This document shows positions 1 to 9,194 of a stretch of DNA of 64,000 nt, one piece after another. Both the position numbers and the translations under genes were made by a program. The stretch is from Candidatus Pseudothioglobus singularis PS1 (GTDB lineage Bacteria > Pseudomonadota > Gammaproteobacteria > PS1 > Pseudothioglobaceae), in assembly GCF_001281385.1 (NCBI RefSeq), contig NZ_CP006911.1:1426001-1490000 (forward strand), written 5' to 3'. Under the pieces are notes generated by a model. The model saw nothing but the letters and a program-made list of their open reading frames with translations, was not told the DNA's origin and ran no database searches. The stretch's first letter is position 1, and every line of letters begins with the position of its first letter.

Positions 1-1
1 C

Positions 2-619
2 GATTTAGTTTTAATGGATGAGCCTTTAGGCGCACTTGATAAAAATTTAAGAGAGCAAATGCAGTACGAAATTAAACATCTGCATGAGAGTCTTGGATTA
101 ACCGTAGTCTACGTTACCCATGATCAAACTGAAGCGCTCACGATGTCAAATCGAATCGCAGTATTTGATGATGGTGTCGTTTTACAGTGCTCTTCTCCAG
201 AGGATCTTTATGAAAAACCTGAAAATGCTTTTGTAGCTAATTTTATTGGTGAAAATAATCGATTGATGGGAAATGTTGAATCCATTGATGGTGATAAGGC
301 AACTGTTAAAACTGACTCAGGAGATATAGTTATAGCCACAAAGGTTAACGTTAATAAGGCCGGTGACCGAGCTACCTTATCGTTAAGACCTGAAAGAATT
401 ATGGTTTCTCCTTCTAAAGGTAAAACCCCAAACACGTATTCAGCCAAGGTAGAAGAATTAATCTATCATGGTGACCATATTCGCACACGCTTTAGTGTGT
501 GTGGACATGACGATTTTATCGTCAAAATTCCAAATTCAATTGATAATGTGACCCTCAAAGAAGGTAAACAAGTTGATATCGGTTGGATGTCGGAGGATTG
601 TCTAGCTTTAGATGGATAA
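2..619 (+). CDS. ABC transporter ATP-binding protein, PotA-like (5' truncated by window edge)
   Basis: This is the C-terminal 205 residues of an importer ATPase; the reading frame is open to the first base, so the true start lies outside the window. Visible are the Walker B and D-loop (LVLMDEPLGALD), the H-loop (VYVTHDQTEAL) and a C-terminal TOBE-type domain with the family motif LRPERI. Walker A and the ABC signature are missing only because of the cut. It is followed at 31 bases by a periplasmic binding protein gene and then two permeases, so it very likely energises a spermidine/putrescine-type (COG0687 family) importer at the inner membrane. The exact substrate cannot be read from this fragment. 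Confidence 0.9.
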   Translation, partial: DLVLMDEPLGALDKNLREQMQYEIKHLHESLGLTVVYVTHDQTEALTMSNRIAVFDDGVVLQCSSPEDLYEKPENAFVANFIGENNRLMGNVESIDGDKATVKTDSGDIVIATKVNVNKAGDRATLSLRPERIMVSPSKGKTPNTYSAKVEELIYHGDHIRTRFSVCGHDDFIVKIPNSIDNVTLKEGKQVDIGWMSEDCLALDG

Positions 620-649
620 AGTCTAGATTTAACATAAGGAGAAATATAA

Positions 650-1735
650 ATGAAAAATGTAATATCAAAAACTCTGGTTGCAAGTGCTATTTCAACAGCG
701 ATGTTGGCTGGTGCAGTGCAAGCAGATGTAACTTTGGTTTCTTGGGGTGGTGGCTATTCAGCTTCACAACAAAAAGCCTACGTTGATACTTATTCAAGTG
801 GAAACGTTAACATGATCAGTTACAACGGTGGTCTGGGTGAAGTTCGTGCTCAAGTTGAATCAGGAAATGTTCAATGGGATATCGTTGACGTACTTCCATC
901 TCAAGCTCGTACAGGTTGTGATGAAGGCCTATTTGAAGAGCTAGATAGAAGCATCTTCTTACCTGCGCCTGATGGCACACCAATGGACCAAGACTTAATG
1001 GTTGACGTTCCAAATGACTGTGTTGTTCCGCAGATCTGGTGGTCATATGTTCCTTTCCACAAAGCGGATACGTTCTCTGGTGAGCAACCTTCTACTATCC
1101 AAGACTTCTTTGACGTAGAAAAGTTCCCAGGCAAGCGTGGTGTTCACACTTGGGCTAACGCTATCGTTGAGATGGCTTTGTATGCTGACGGTGTAGCAAT
1201 TCCTGATATCTATGATGTACTAAGTACTCAAGAAGGACAGGATCGTGCTTTCAATAAACTTGATTCAATCAAAGACCACGTAGTATTTTGGTCTGCAGGC
1301 GCTAAGCCACTCGATCTAGTTAACTCTGGTGAGGTATCAATGTCACTAGCCTACAACGGACGTATCGGTGGTGCTGTTCTAAATGACGGTGCTGACTACG
1401 TTACTGTCTGGGATGGACAAGTTCTAGAAGAGGAATGGTTAGTGCTTATGAGTGGAGCTCCATCTTGGACTGCAGCTCTTCACTTCCTAGTACATGCTTC
1501 AAGTACTCAGGCACAAGCAGATCAAGCTAAATGGATCAACTATGGTCCTATGCGTCCATCTGCTCTTCCTCTAATGGAAGCCGGTGAGCCATGGTTCAAT
1601 ACTGGTGTAAATATCATGGAGCATATGCCTAATACAGATGAGCATATGAAAGGTGGTATCCTTGCTAACCCAGATTGGTGGGCAGATAATGGTCAAGCAG
1701 TAAACGACCGTTATGCAGCATGGATGGCTAATTAA
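650..1735 (+). CDS. Periplasmic substrate-binding protein, spermidine/putrescine family
   Basis: The 361-residue product starts with a classic signal peptide (basic MKNVISK, a hydrophobic core, cleavage expected after AVQA at residue 25) and resembles PotD-type extracellular solute-binding proteins. Two cysteines near residues 89 and 124 could form a disulfide. A strong AAGGAG ribosome site precedes the ATG. It delivers ligand to the two permeases encoded downstream. Codon choice differs from its neighbours: many AAC, GAC, TTC, ATC and TAC codons in an otherwise AT-ending genome, which fits high expression. Substrate could be a polyamine or another small organic compound; family membership is clear, specificity is not. 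Confidence 0.88.
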   Translation: MKNVISKTLVASAISTAMLAGAVQADVTLVSWGGGYSASQQKAYVDTYSSGNVNMISYNGGLGEVRAQVESGNVQWDIVDVLPSQARTGCDEGLFEELDRSIFLPAPDGTPMDQDLMVDVPNDCVVPQIWWSYVPFHKADTFSGEQPSTIQDFFDVEKFPGKRGVHTWANAIVEMALYADGVAIPDIYDVLSTQEGQDRAFNKLDSIKDHVVFWSAGAKPLDLVNSGEVSMSLAYNGRIGGAVLNDGADYVTVWDGQVLEEEWLVLMSGAPSWTAALHFLVHASSTQAQADQAKWINYGPMRPSALPLMEAGEPWFNTGVNIMEHMPNTDEHMKGGILANPDWWADNGQAVNDRYAAWMAN

Positions 1736-1778
1736 TTAGCTAACCCTAATACGAGTTTATATATTTAATCTCGTTGAA

Positions 1779-1811
1779 AACAGGTCAGTTTTTTACTGGC
1801 CTGTTTTTCTT
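1779..1811 (+). terminator. Hairpin terminator/attenuator between binding protein and permeases
   Basis: An 11-bp stem (AACAGGTCAGT with ACTGGCCTGTT, one G-T pair) encloses a T-only loop and is followed by a T-rich tail. It lies inside the transporter operon, so it probably works as a partial terminator that makes the binding-protein message more abundant than the permease message. Confidence 0.75.
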
Positions 1812-1849
1812 AAAACTTAACTATAAATTTTGTACGTATTGGTGTTTAT

Positions 1850-3244
1850 ATGAGTGATAATTCCACTATAGATTCTCAGGGTCAGTTACTGACGAATGAT
1901 GGTGTACCCCTCAAAGAAAGTTTAAGAAAGTCCCTGCGTCGTTCTAAAATTCGCTCGTTCCTTCTTCTATTACCTCCTCTTCTATTCCTATTAATTATGT
2001 TTGTTACGCCAATAGGATCGCTACTATCAAGAAGTATTGATGATATAAATATAAATAAAGTACTACCTCAAACATTTGCTCAGTATGAATTATGGGAAGA
2101 CAAATCTACAATTCCTAGTGAAGAAATGTTTGCTGCAGTCATAAATGACATCAGAATCACTCACAAATTAAAAAACAGTGAAGGTAAAAATATTGGTAAG
2201 AATCTTCTGGGTCAATCCGGTACTCGGATGACTTATGAATTTTCTGGTTGGCGAAGCCTATTATTAAAGACAGTCAAAGAAGCTATAAAAGTTGACAAGA
2301 GATCCAAGGAAGAAATCAAGCCCTATAAATGGGAAGCACCTTACAAAGAAAAAATGATCAAGAGAGATAAACGCTGGGGTAAGGTTGAGTTCTGGCAGTC
2401 ACTCGGTGCAATGAAAGACCCTTATACTATGGGATATTATCTTAATGCAGTCGACTTAAGATACGATGCAAACAAAAATATTATCGAAAAGAAAGAGCAT
2501 TTAAAGATTTATAAAACGATTTGGATGAGAACGCTTCAAGTCAGCTTAATGGTAACCATTTTTTGTTTACTTCTTGCCTATCCAGTTTCGTATTTACTAG
2601 CCACACTCCCAATGCGAACATCGAATCTTCTGATGATTTGTGTTTTGATGCCTTTTTGGACATCACTACTCGTCAGAATTGTTGCTTGGATGATTATGCT
2701 TCAGCAAAATGGTGTTGTAAATGATACGCTTATCACTATCCTTCCATGCTTTGAGGGTATGGTCAATCTACCATTTTTTGGAGAAACTAATATTGATCTT
2801 TGCTTTAGTGATGAAGATCGAATTCCTATGATGTATAACTTTACAGGTACCATTATAGTAATGACGCAGGTACTTCTGCCATTTATGATTCTTCCAATTT
2901 ATAGCGTGATGAGGGGAATCCCTCCAAGCTATATGAAGGCAGCTCAAAACCTTGGGGCAACCCCTACCAGGGCTTTTATTCGTGTTTATATGCCTCAATC
3001 GGTTCCAGGTATTGGTGCTGGATGCATATTAGTCTTTATTGTTGCGATTGGCTACTATATAACACCAGAGTTAGTCGGTGGAAAAGACGGTCTGATGATA
3101 GGTAACTTTGTTGCCCGAGAAATGCAGACAACACTGAATTGGGGTCTTGCAGCTGCTATGGGAGCACTTCTTCTTGCTGCAGTTTTGATTCTATATTGGG
3201 CTTATGATCGACTAATTGGAATTGATAATTTGAAAATGGGTTAA
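1850..3244 (+). CDS. ABC transporter permease, PotB-like, with large periplasmic insert
   Basis: Inner-membrane subunit of the polyamine-type importer, 464 residues. One membrane segment sits near residues 35-57; the remaining segments lie after about residue 227, with the EAA-type ATPase-contact motif near residues 363-385 (YMKAAQNLGATPTRAF). Between the first and second segments is a hydrophilic, lysine-rich stretch of about 160 residues, presumably periplasmic, which E. coli PotB (about 285 residues) lacks. The next permease gene starts 2 bases after this stop, so the two are surely co-translated. Function as a transport permease is solid; the role of the insert is unknown. Confidence 0.87.
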   Translation: MSDNSTIDSQGQLLTNDGVPLKESLRKSLRRSKIRSFLLLLPPLLFLLIMFVTPIGSLLSRSIDDININKVLPQTFAQYELWEDKSTIPSEEMFAAVINDIRITHKLKNSEGKNIGKNLLGQSGTRMTYEFSGWRSLLLKTVKEAIKVDKRSKEEIKPYKWEAPYKEKMIKRDKRWGKVEFWQSLGAMKDPYTMGYYLNAVDLRYDANKNIIEKKEHLKIYKTIWMRTLQVSLMVTIFCLLLAYPVSYLLATLPMRTSNLLMICVLMPFWTSLLVRIVAWMIMLQQNGVVNDTLITILPCFEGMVNLPFFGETNIDLCFSDEDRIPMMYNFTGTIIVMTQVLLPFMILPIYSVMRGIPPSYMKAAQNLGATPTRAFIRVYMPQSVPGIGAGCILVFIVAIGYYITPELVGGKDGLMIGNFVAREMQTTLNWGLAAAMGALLLAAVLILYWAYDRLIGIDNLKMG

Positions 3245-3246
3245 CT

Positions 3247-4152
3247 ATGAAATTTCCTTCTTACATAACTCCTCGAGAAAAACTTTGGTTCTATACGTAT
3301 AGGACATTTTGTGGGCTAGTACTATTTTTCCTTGTAGCGCCTCTCATTGTTGTCATTCCGCTCTCATTTACGAATTCTGTTTTTCTACAATTTGTACCAG
3401 AAATGAAAATCTTTAGTTTTGAGACCTGGTCTTTTAATTTTGAAGGTTATGGCACTCGATGGTACAAGGAGCTGTTTGGCATTTGCAGTGCAAACTCAGG
3501 AACAACGGTGTGTACAGATCGGTGGATGATTGGTTTTAAAAATAGTGCTATTATTGCTGTGTTCGCCACCTTCTTTGCAAGCGTATTAGGTACACTTGGA
3601 GCGCTTGGTTTGTCTAATCGACATATGCCTTTTAACCGTTTAATCATGGCGCTCATGATCTCTCCAATGATTGTTCCTCTAATCATTACTGCTGCGGGCA
3701 CTTTTTTCTTTTTTGCTAAAGTAAACCTCGTTGCTACGCTTCCAGGACTGATTATTGCGCATACGATCTTGGGCATACCTTTCGTAGTAATAACGGTTAC
3801 AGCTTCACTTGCCGGTTTTGATAATAATCTAATGCGAGCAGCTTCTAATTTAGGTGGCTCACCACTTCGAAATTTTTTCAAGATACAAGCCCCACTCATT
3901 GCACCAGGTGTTATATCAGGCGCCCTCTTTGCCTTTATTACTTCCTTTGATGAGGTAGTCATTGTGCTCTTTGTAGGTGGACCAGATCAATACACGCTCC
4001 CGAGACAAATGTGGTCTGGAATTCGTAATGAAATCAGTCCAACAATTCTCGCTGCAGCAACGATACTGGTAATATTTTCTATTTTATTACTTTCAACACT
4101 TGAGATGCTTCGTCGCAGATCAGAAAAAATCCGCGGCATCACACCTCACTAA
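3247..4152 (+). CDS. ABC transporter permease, PotC-like
   Basis: Second membrane subunit of the importer, 301 residues with about six hydrophobic segments. The EAA loop is seen at LMRAASNLGGSPLRNFF. A loop after the first membrane segment carries two cysteines in a short periplasmic region (GICSANSGTTVC), not typical of E. coli PotC. The gene is 2 bases downstream of the partner permease and is the last clear member of the transporter operon. The pair of permeases plus the upstream ATPase and binding protein make a complete type I importer. Substrate unassigned. Confidence 0.88.
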   Translation: MKFPSYITPREKLWFYTYRTFCGLVLFFLVAPLIVVIPLSFTNSVFLQFVPEMKIFSFETWSFNFEGYGTRWYKELFGICSANSGTTVCTDRWMIGFKNSAIIAVFATFFASVLGTLGALGLSNRHMPFNRLIMALMISPMIVPLIITAAGTFFFFAKVNLVATLPGLIIAHTILGIPFVVITVTASLAGFDNNLMRAASNLGGSPLRNFFKIQAPLIAPGVISGALFAFITSFDEVVIVLFVGGPDQYTLPRQMWSGIRNEISPTILAAATILVIFSILLLSTLEMLRRRSEKIRGITPH

Positions 4153-4194
4153 GCTCACTTATTTTTCATTTAATAATAATGTATAGTTTGTTAA

Positions 4195-5370
4195 ATGAGC
4201 ACTCAAAACCTAAAAAATAAGAATGGAAGACTTCTCGCTTTAATTGCTTGCCTTTTAGTTACTTTCTGTATGGGTACTATCCATGCATTCAGCACCCTCA
4301 TACAAAATATTGAGATGCAAGCTGGTGTTGGAAGGATGGCATCAAGCTTTGTTTATTCGACTGGGCTACTTAATGTCACATTGGCGGTATTTTTTGGCCA
4401 TGTTCTTTATCGTAAATTTTCACCCAATGTTTTAATAACACTTATTGCAATCCTTCCGATCATTGGCTTATTGTTCTCAAATTCAGGAAGCTGGTTTGGA
4501 TGGATTATTGGCTACGGCTTTCTGTTTGGCTTCTCAAGTGGACTTGGTTATGGACTCTCTCTGTACATTGTCTCCTCCATAACTAAAGACAAAAAGCTCG
4601 GCTTTGCACTTGGCTTGGTGACTGCATCATACGCATTTGGTGCTGTTGTATTTTCTATGCTCTATCCTATGTTATTTAAACATTTTGGCTTTGAAAATGG
4701 ATATGTTATGGGGTTAGGAATTCTTTCGTGTGCTACTTTTGTTGGTCTATTCTTATTTATTACCTCCAAAGTCAAGATTAATTCCCTCGCTAATATGTCT
4801 AATAAAAATAGTTCTATCAAACCTAAAATTTTAAAGCTCTGGACTGGTTATTTTTTAGGAGTCTTTGCTGGTCTTATGATTATTGGGCATGCTGTTCCAT
4901 TAATAAGCTCTTATGGAGGCTCTTCAATCATTTCAGTAACAGCTATTACTCTAATGACACTTGGAAGTGGTATTGCCGGTATATATGCTGGGTGGCTGTC
5001 AGATAAATTTGGATGCAAGCGCCCTCTTCTAACAATACTCATTGTCAATTCTTTTTCCATTTTTATCCTTTCAATAACGACGAGTATAAATTTGATTTTG
5101 ATTTTTTTAATTCTAATAGCATCTATATATGGCGCAGTGATTTCGATATATCCCACTCTTGTTAGTCACTTAGTTGGAAATAATTTATCTGCCATGGTCT
5201 ATGGAAGGGTCTTTACTGCATGGGGCGCTGCAGGATTACTTTCACCTTCGATTGCTGGATGGCTTTATGAACAAAATAATAACTACAACTCCTCGATCTT
5301 ATTAACTCTTATTATGTCAATTGCTGCTGTAATAATAATTTGGAATATTAAATATAGTATCAAACATTAA
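4195..5370 (+). CDS. Major facilitator superfamily transporter
   Basis: A 391-residue integral membrane protein with about 12 hydrophobic segments in two halves. A motif A-like loop (GWLSDKFGCKRP) follows the eighth segment region. The glycine-rich middle of the N-terminal half resembles monocarboxylate or oxalate/formate-type MFS carriers, but I cannot fix a substrate. It begins 42 bases after the ABC permease and has only a weak ribosome site, so it could be a tail gene of that operon or separately transcribed. The family call is safe. Confidence 0.8.
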   Translation: MSTQNLKNKNGRLLALIACLLVTFCMGTIHAFSTLIQNIEMQAGVGRMASSFVYSTGLLNVTLAVFFGHVLYRKFSPNVLITLIAILPIIGLLFSNSGSWFGWIIGYGFLFGFSSGLGYGLSLYIVSSITKDKKLGFALGLVTASYAFGAVVFSMLYPMLFKHFGFENGYVMGLGILSCATFVGLFLFITSKVKINSLANMSNKNSSIKPKILKLWTGYFLGVFAGLMIIGHAVPLISSYGGSSIISVTAITLMTLGSGIAGIYAGWLSDKFGCKRPLLTILIVNSFSIFILSITTSINLILIFLILIASIYGAVISIYPTLVSHLVGNNLSAMVYGRVFTAWGAAGLLSPSIAGWLYEQNNNYNSSILLTLIMSIAAVIIIWNIKYSIKH

Positions 5371-5388
5371 ATTAAAACACTAAAAGAG

Positions 5389-5418
5389 TTCACCAAAATT
5401 TATGATCCAGAATATAAT
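5389..5418 (+). promoter_or_regulatory. Candidate sigma-70 promoter for ridA-recG
   Basis: TTCACC (5389-5394) and a perfect TATAAT (5413-5418) are separated by 18 bases, about 30 bases before the ridA start. The -35 element matches consensus at only four of six positions. Confidence 0.45.
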
Positions 5419-5448
5419 TAAAGTTATTTATTTCATTATTTTAAAGCC

Positions 5449-5856
5449 ATGAAAAAACATATTATTTCAACTGATAAAGCCCCTGCTGCGATAGGTATTT
5501 ACTCGCAAGCAGTTGCTACTAACGGCGGAACAACAATTTATCTTTCGGGACAAATTCCTCTTATTCCAGAGACAATGGAAATTGTTGAAGGAGGCATTGA
5601 AGAACAAATTCATCAAGTTTTTAAAAATCTTAAAGCTTTGTGTGAAGCATCAAAAGGTAATTTAAGTAACATAGTTAAATTGAACATTTTTTTAACAGAT
5701 CTAAGTAATTTTGCTGCTTTGAATGAGATTATGGCAACTTACTTCTCTGAGCCTTATCCTGCAAGAGCAGCGATTGGAGTGAAAGAGCTCCCTAAAGGTG
5801 TTGGTGTAGAAATGGATGGCGTTATGGTTATTAGTTCGGACTCTTACAGCTTCTAA
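5449..5856 (+). CDS. ridA: RidA/YjgF family 2-iminobutanoate/2-iminopropanoate deaminase
   Basis: A 135-residue member of the RidA family, which hydrolyses reactive enamine/imine intermediates released by PLP enzymes such as threonine dehydratase. Family features seen: YSQAV near the N-terminus, LSGQIP, and the C-terminal [20 protein letters not shown] stretch holding the conserved active-site arginine. Length is close to the usual 128-130 residues. It ends 4 bases before recG, an arrangement seen in other gammaproteobacteria around spoT-ridA-recG. Cytosolic. Exact in vivo substrate is inferred from the family. Confidence 0.9.
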   Translation: MKKHIISTDKAPAAIGIYSQAVATNGGTTIYLSGQIPLIPETMEIVEGGIEEQIHQVFKNLKALCEASKGNLSNIVKLNIFLTDLSNFAALNEIMATYFSEPYPARAAIGVKELPKGVGVEMDGVMVISSDSYSF

Positions 5857-5860
5857 ATTT

Positions 5861-7927
5861 ATGCCTTCAATCTCTGATCCAATCATCTCGATTAAAGGAT
5901 TAGGGAAGAAAACCTCTGACAGATTAAATCAGCTAGGAATCCATACCCTTGAGCATTTAGTTTTTCATCTCCCTAACCGTTATCAAGATAAGACATCAAT
6001 CACGCCTCTTTCAAATGCAAGCATAAATGCTGAGATATTAGTTGAACTGAATATTGATCGAATTGAGGTTGTTCCCTCTAGAAATAGACAACTTCTTTGC
6101 TACCTGTCTGATAATCAAAACCAGAGATTACTTTTACGGTTTTTTCATTTTACCCAATATCAAAAACAGGCTTTTGTTCGTGGGGAAACTATACAGAGTT
6201 TTGGGGAAGTCAAAATGGGCCATCAAGGCCTAGAAATGCATCATCCAGAATATCGCATTGTTTCACAAAATCAAACCCCTCTCTTAGAGCCAACCCTCAC
6301 CCCAATTTACCCTCTATGCTCAGGAGTTAGTCAAAATAAAATGAAGCAATGGGTTAATCAATCCCTTGAAGTTTTAAAAATGAGTATGCTTGATGATTAT
6401 TTTGAAACAATAACTCACCAGTCAATGCCAAGCCTAAAGGACTCTCTATTTCTTCTTCACCATCCTGATAAAAATGAAAACTTGATTCAGATTGAAGCCT
6501 TTAAACATATCTCTCAGCAGCGCTTAATTATTGAAGAGTTGGCAACCCATCAGCTTAGTCTATTGAAAACTAAAAAAGCCCGAAAAGGTAAAAAAACTAA
6601 TGCATTCATACTTAATAACACTTTGAGTGATAAGCTTCTGGACTCACTTGATTTCAACTTAACTAATGCGCAGTCTCGATGCATTAAAGAAATTAATTAT
6701 GATTTAGCTAGTTCAGAGCCAATGCTAAGACTACTTCAGGGAGATGTTGGATCAGGAAAAACGATTGTTGCAGTTTTTGCTCTCATTCAAGCGGTTGAGA
6801 ATAACTTTCAAGCTGCAATTATGGCTCCTACTGAGATTCTGGCCCGCCAACACCTTCAAAATTTTACTCAATACCTTGAGTCCTTAAATATTCAAATTGC
6901 CTACCTCTCAGGATCTCAAAATACCCAAGAAAGAAGAGAGCAGATGAGTCTTATAGAGAGCGGCGAAGCAAAAGTTGTGATTGGGACTCATGCGCTTTTC
7001 CAAGACAGTGTCAGCTTTAAAGATTTATCCCTAGTCATCATTGATGAACAGCATAAATTTGGTGTTCATCAGAGGCTATCCCTTACAAAGAAAGCCATTA
7101 ATACCCCTCACCAACTAGTCATGACTGCAACCCCTATCCCAAGGTCACTCACAATGAGCACTTATGCTGACCTAGATACATCAGTTATTGATGAGTTACC
7201 TCCAGGTCGTCAATTAGTGGAGACAGTTGCCTTAAGCAACTCTAGAAGAGATGAGCTCATTGAAAAAATTAAAAAAATATCAGATGATGGCCGTCAAATA
7301 TACTGGGTCTGCACGCTAATAGAAGAATCAGAGGCTCTTAGGGCAGAATCTGCAGAAAAAACATTTGACTACCTATCCTCAAATCTTCAAGAATTAAAAG
7401 TTGTTATGATTCATGGCAAATTAACTAAATCAGATAAAGAAGTCATAATGAAAGACTTTGAACAAGGGAAAATAAATCTTCTTGTTGCCACCACTGTGAT
7501 TGAAGTTGGCGTTAATGTCCCTAATGCAAGCCTAATGATTGTTGAAAATTCAGAGCGTCTTGGTCTAGCTCAGCTGCACCAACTTAGGGGTCGTGTTGGA
7601 AGAGGCTCAGAGAAGAGTATATGTATTTTGATGTATCAATCGCCTCTGAGTGAAAGTGCCAAACAGAGACTCGAAATTCTGCGTCAAAGTAATGATGGCT
7701 TTATGATTGCTCAAAAAGATCTTGAGCTTCGTGGCCCTGGGGAGATTCTTGGAACACAACAAACCGGGATAGCGTCAATGAAGATTGCAAACATAGTCAG
7801 GGATGCTTACCTTTTGAAAGAGGCTGGGTATTATTCAGCCAAAATGCTAGAGGCGAGCGAACAAAACCAAAGCGCACTTATTAATCGATGGATTGATGAA
7901 GAAAAAACACACTATTTTGATGCTTAA
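5861..7927 (+). CDS. recG: ATP-dependent DNA helicase RecG
   Basis: RecG, 688 residues, regresses stalled replication forks and processes Holliday junctions and D-loops. Seen in order: an N-terminal wedge/OB region, Walker A (GDVGSGKT, about residue 294), the DEQH box (about residue 394), the ATPIPRSL motif III, and C-terminal helicase motifs ending in LRGRVGRG. The frame stays open 45 bases further upstream into ridA, but the ATG at 5861 begins with family-typical sequence (MPSISDPIISIKGLGKK), so that start is chosen. Length agrees with E. coli RecG (693). Confidence 0.96.
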   Translation: MPSISDPIISIKGLGKKTSDRLNQLGIHTLEHLVFHLPNRYQDKTSITPLSNASINAEILVELNIDRIEVVPSRNRQLLCYLSDNQNQRLLLRFFHFTQYQKQAFVRGETIQSFGEVKMGHQGLEMHHPEYRIVSQNQTPLLEPTLTPIYPLCSGVSQNKMKQWVNQSLEVLKMSMLDDYFETITHQSMPSLKDSLFLLHHPDKNENLIQIEAFKHISQQRLIIEELATHQLSLLKTKKARKGKKTNAFILNNTLSDKLLDSLDFNLTNAQSRCIKEINYDLASSEPMLRLLQGDVGSGKTIVAVFALIQAVENNFQAAIMAPTEILARQHLQNFTQYLESLNIQIAYLSGSQNTQERREQMSLIESGEAKVVIGTHALFQDSVSFKDLSLVIIDEQHKFGVHQRLSLTKKAINTPHQLVMTATPIPRSLTMSTYADLDTSVIDELPPGRQLVETVALSNSRRDELIEKIKKISDDGRQIYWVCTLIEESEALRAESAEKTFDYLSSNLQELKVVMIHGKLTKSDKEVIMKDFEQGKINLLVATTVIEVGVNVPNASLMIVENSERLGLAQLHQLRGRVGRGSEKSICILMYQSPLSESAKQRLEILRQSNDGFMIAQKDLELRGPGEILGTQQTGIASMKIANIVRDAYLLKEAGYYSAKMLEASEQNQSALINRWIDEEKTHYFDA

Positions 7928-7977
7928 ATAATTTTAGAATTTTATAAAATATAAGACTCTTGTAAAATATCTCCAAT

Positions 7978-8454
7978 ATGTTTAATCCAGACAAATTTAA
8001 ATGGCGGGTTTTTGATCCTAAAGAAAACATACCTGAACATGTCGGCAGATGGTTGTTAGATAATCAATCCTTAACGCATAAATTAAAAGAAAAGTACAAT
8101 GACTTTAGAGTAAACGTTCTTTCACAAGAGCAAAATAGCCCATATGAATGTGAATTAAAGCTTCTGGGTTCAACAACTAATCTAAAAATTATTGTGAGAG
8201 AGGTTGAACTCATAGGATCTGAAACACCAGTTGTAAATGCACGCTCTCTTATTCCTTTAACAGATGATACGAAAGATATTTTAAAAATTGGCTCTAGGCC
8301 ACTAGGGGAAATTTTATTTAATGATCCAGAAATTAAACGTGGTCATCTTGAGGTTGGAAGTTTTAATAATTCATGGGCCAGGCGCTCAACGTTTACAATT
8401 AGCAAAACAAATTTACTTGTAACAGAGATTTTTTTGGAGTCATTATATGCGTGA
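7978..8454 (+). CDS. ubiC: Chorismate--pyruvate lyase
   Basis: A 158-residue cytosolic protein matching UbiC, which cleaves chorismate to 4-hydroxybenzoate and pyruvate, the first committed step of ubiquinone synthesis. Support: the NARSLIP motif with the conserved substrate-binding arginine, the RPLGEILF segment, and a late ARRSTF and EIFLES region containing the conserved glutamate. Size is close to E. coli UbiC (165). ubiA does not follow as it does in E. coli; instead the gene overlaps cmoA by 8 bases. A UbiH-type hydroxylase of the same pathway is at 55.7-56.9 kb. Confidence 0.82.
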   Translation: MFNPDKFKWRVFDPKENIPEHVGRWLLDNQSLTHKLKEKYNDFRVNVLSQEQNSPYECELKLLGSTTNLKIIVREVELIGSETPVVNARSLIPLTDDTKDILKIGSRPLGEILFNDPEIKRGHLEVGSFNNSWARRSTFTISKTNLLVTEIFLESLYA

Positions 8455-9160
8455 TAATTTATTTAACGCTAATATCGATATTGCTGATTTTCGTTTCGAT
8501 AAAGAGGTTGTTGAGGTTTTTGATGATATGGTCAGAAGGTCAGTTCCTGGCTATGATTCGATGATTCAAATGATTGGCCTTATTGCTAGAATGTATGGTC
8601 AAGATAATACAAATTATTACGATCTAGGATCATCTACAGGCGCTATTTCACTGGCAATAGCTCTAAATAATAAGCATCAAAAAAATACATTTTTTGCGAT
8701 CGATAACTCAGAAGAGATGGTCAGTAAATGTAAACAGAATCTAGAAAGTAAAATTGATAATTTACAAGCAACCTGTGCTGACATTAACCAAATTCATATA
8801 GAAAATGCGTCAATAGTCGTTTTAAACTTAACACTTCAGTTTATTGATGTTAAGGATCGCTCTAATCTAATCAAGAAAATTTATGAGGGATTAAACCCTG
8901 GTGGGGTGTTAATCATAAGTGAAAAAATTCATTTTGAGGATAAAGAAACCCAAGATCAAATTACAAATCTTCATATTGATTTTAAAAAAGAGAATGGGTA
9001 CAGTGAATTAGAAATTGCCAATAAACGACAAGCTATTGAAAATGTTCTTATCACTGATACAAAGGCAATACATATTGAACGCCTTAAAGATTCTGGTTTT
9101 AAAGACACTAGCTGCTTCTTTCAGTGCCTTAACTTTGTTTCTTTTTTATCTGTAAAATAA
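8447..9160 (+). CDS. cmoA: Carboxy-S-adenosyl-L-methionine synthase
   Basis: A 237-residue SAM-dependent enzyme of the CmoA family, which makes carboxy-SAM for wobble-uridine modification (cmo5U) of tRNAs together with CmoB. The N-terminus (FDKEVVEVFDDMVRRSVPGY) is near-diagnostic for CmoA. The SAM pocket YDLGSSTGAISLA and the later LNLTLQF region match the family. Start overlaps the end of ubiC, indicating translational coupling. cmoB is not in the window. Slightly shorter than the E. coli protein (247). Confidence 0.93.
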   Translation: MRDNLFNANIDIADFRFDKEVVEVFDDMVRRSVPGYDSMIQMIGLIARMYGQDNTNYYDLGSSTGAISLAIALNNKHQKNTFFAIDNSEEMVSKCKQNLESKIDNLQATCADINQIHIENASIVVLNLTLQFIDVKDRSNLIKKIYEGLNPGGVLIISEKIHFEDKETQDQITNLHIDFKKENGYSELEIANKRQAIENVLITDTKAIHIERLKDSGFKDTSCFFQCLNFVSFLSVK

Positions 9161-9194
9161 TTAAAGTTAAATTAGCCTTAAAGCGCGGTACTCC

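Noticed and set aside
3447-3962. 171-codon ORF on the minus strand
   Set aside because: It is antisense to the PotC-like permease, whose frame has clear motifs. The antisense product has no recognisable family features.
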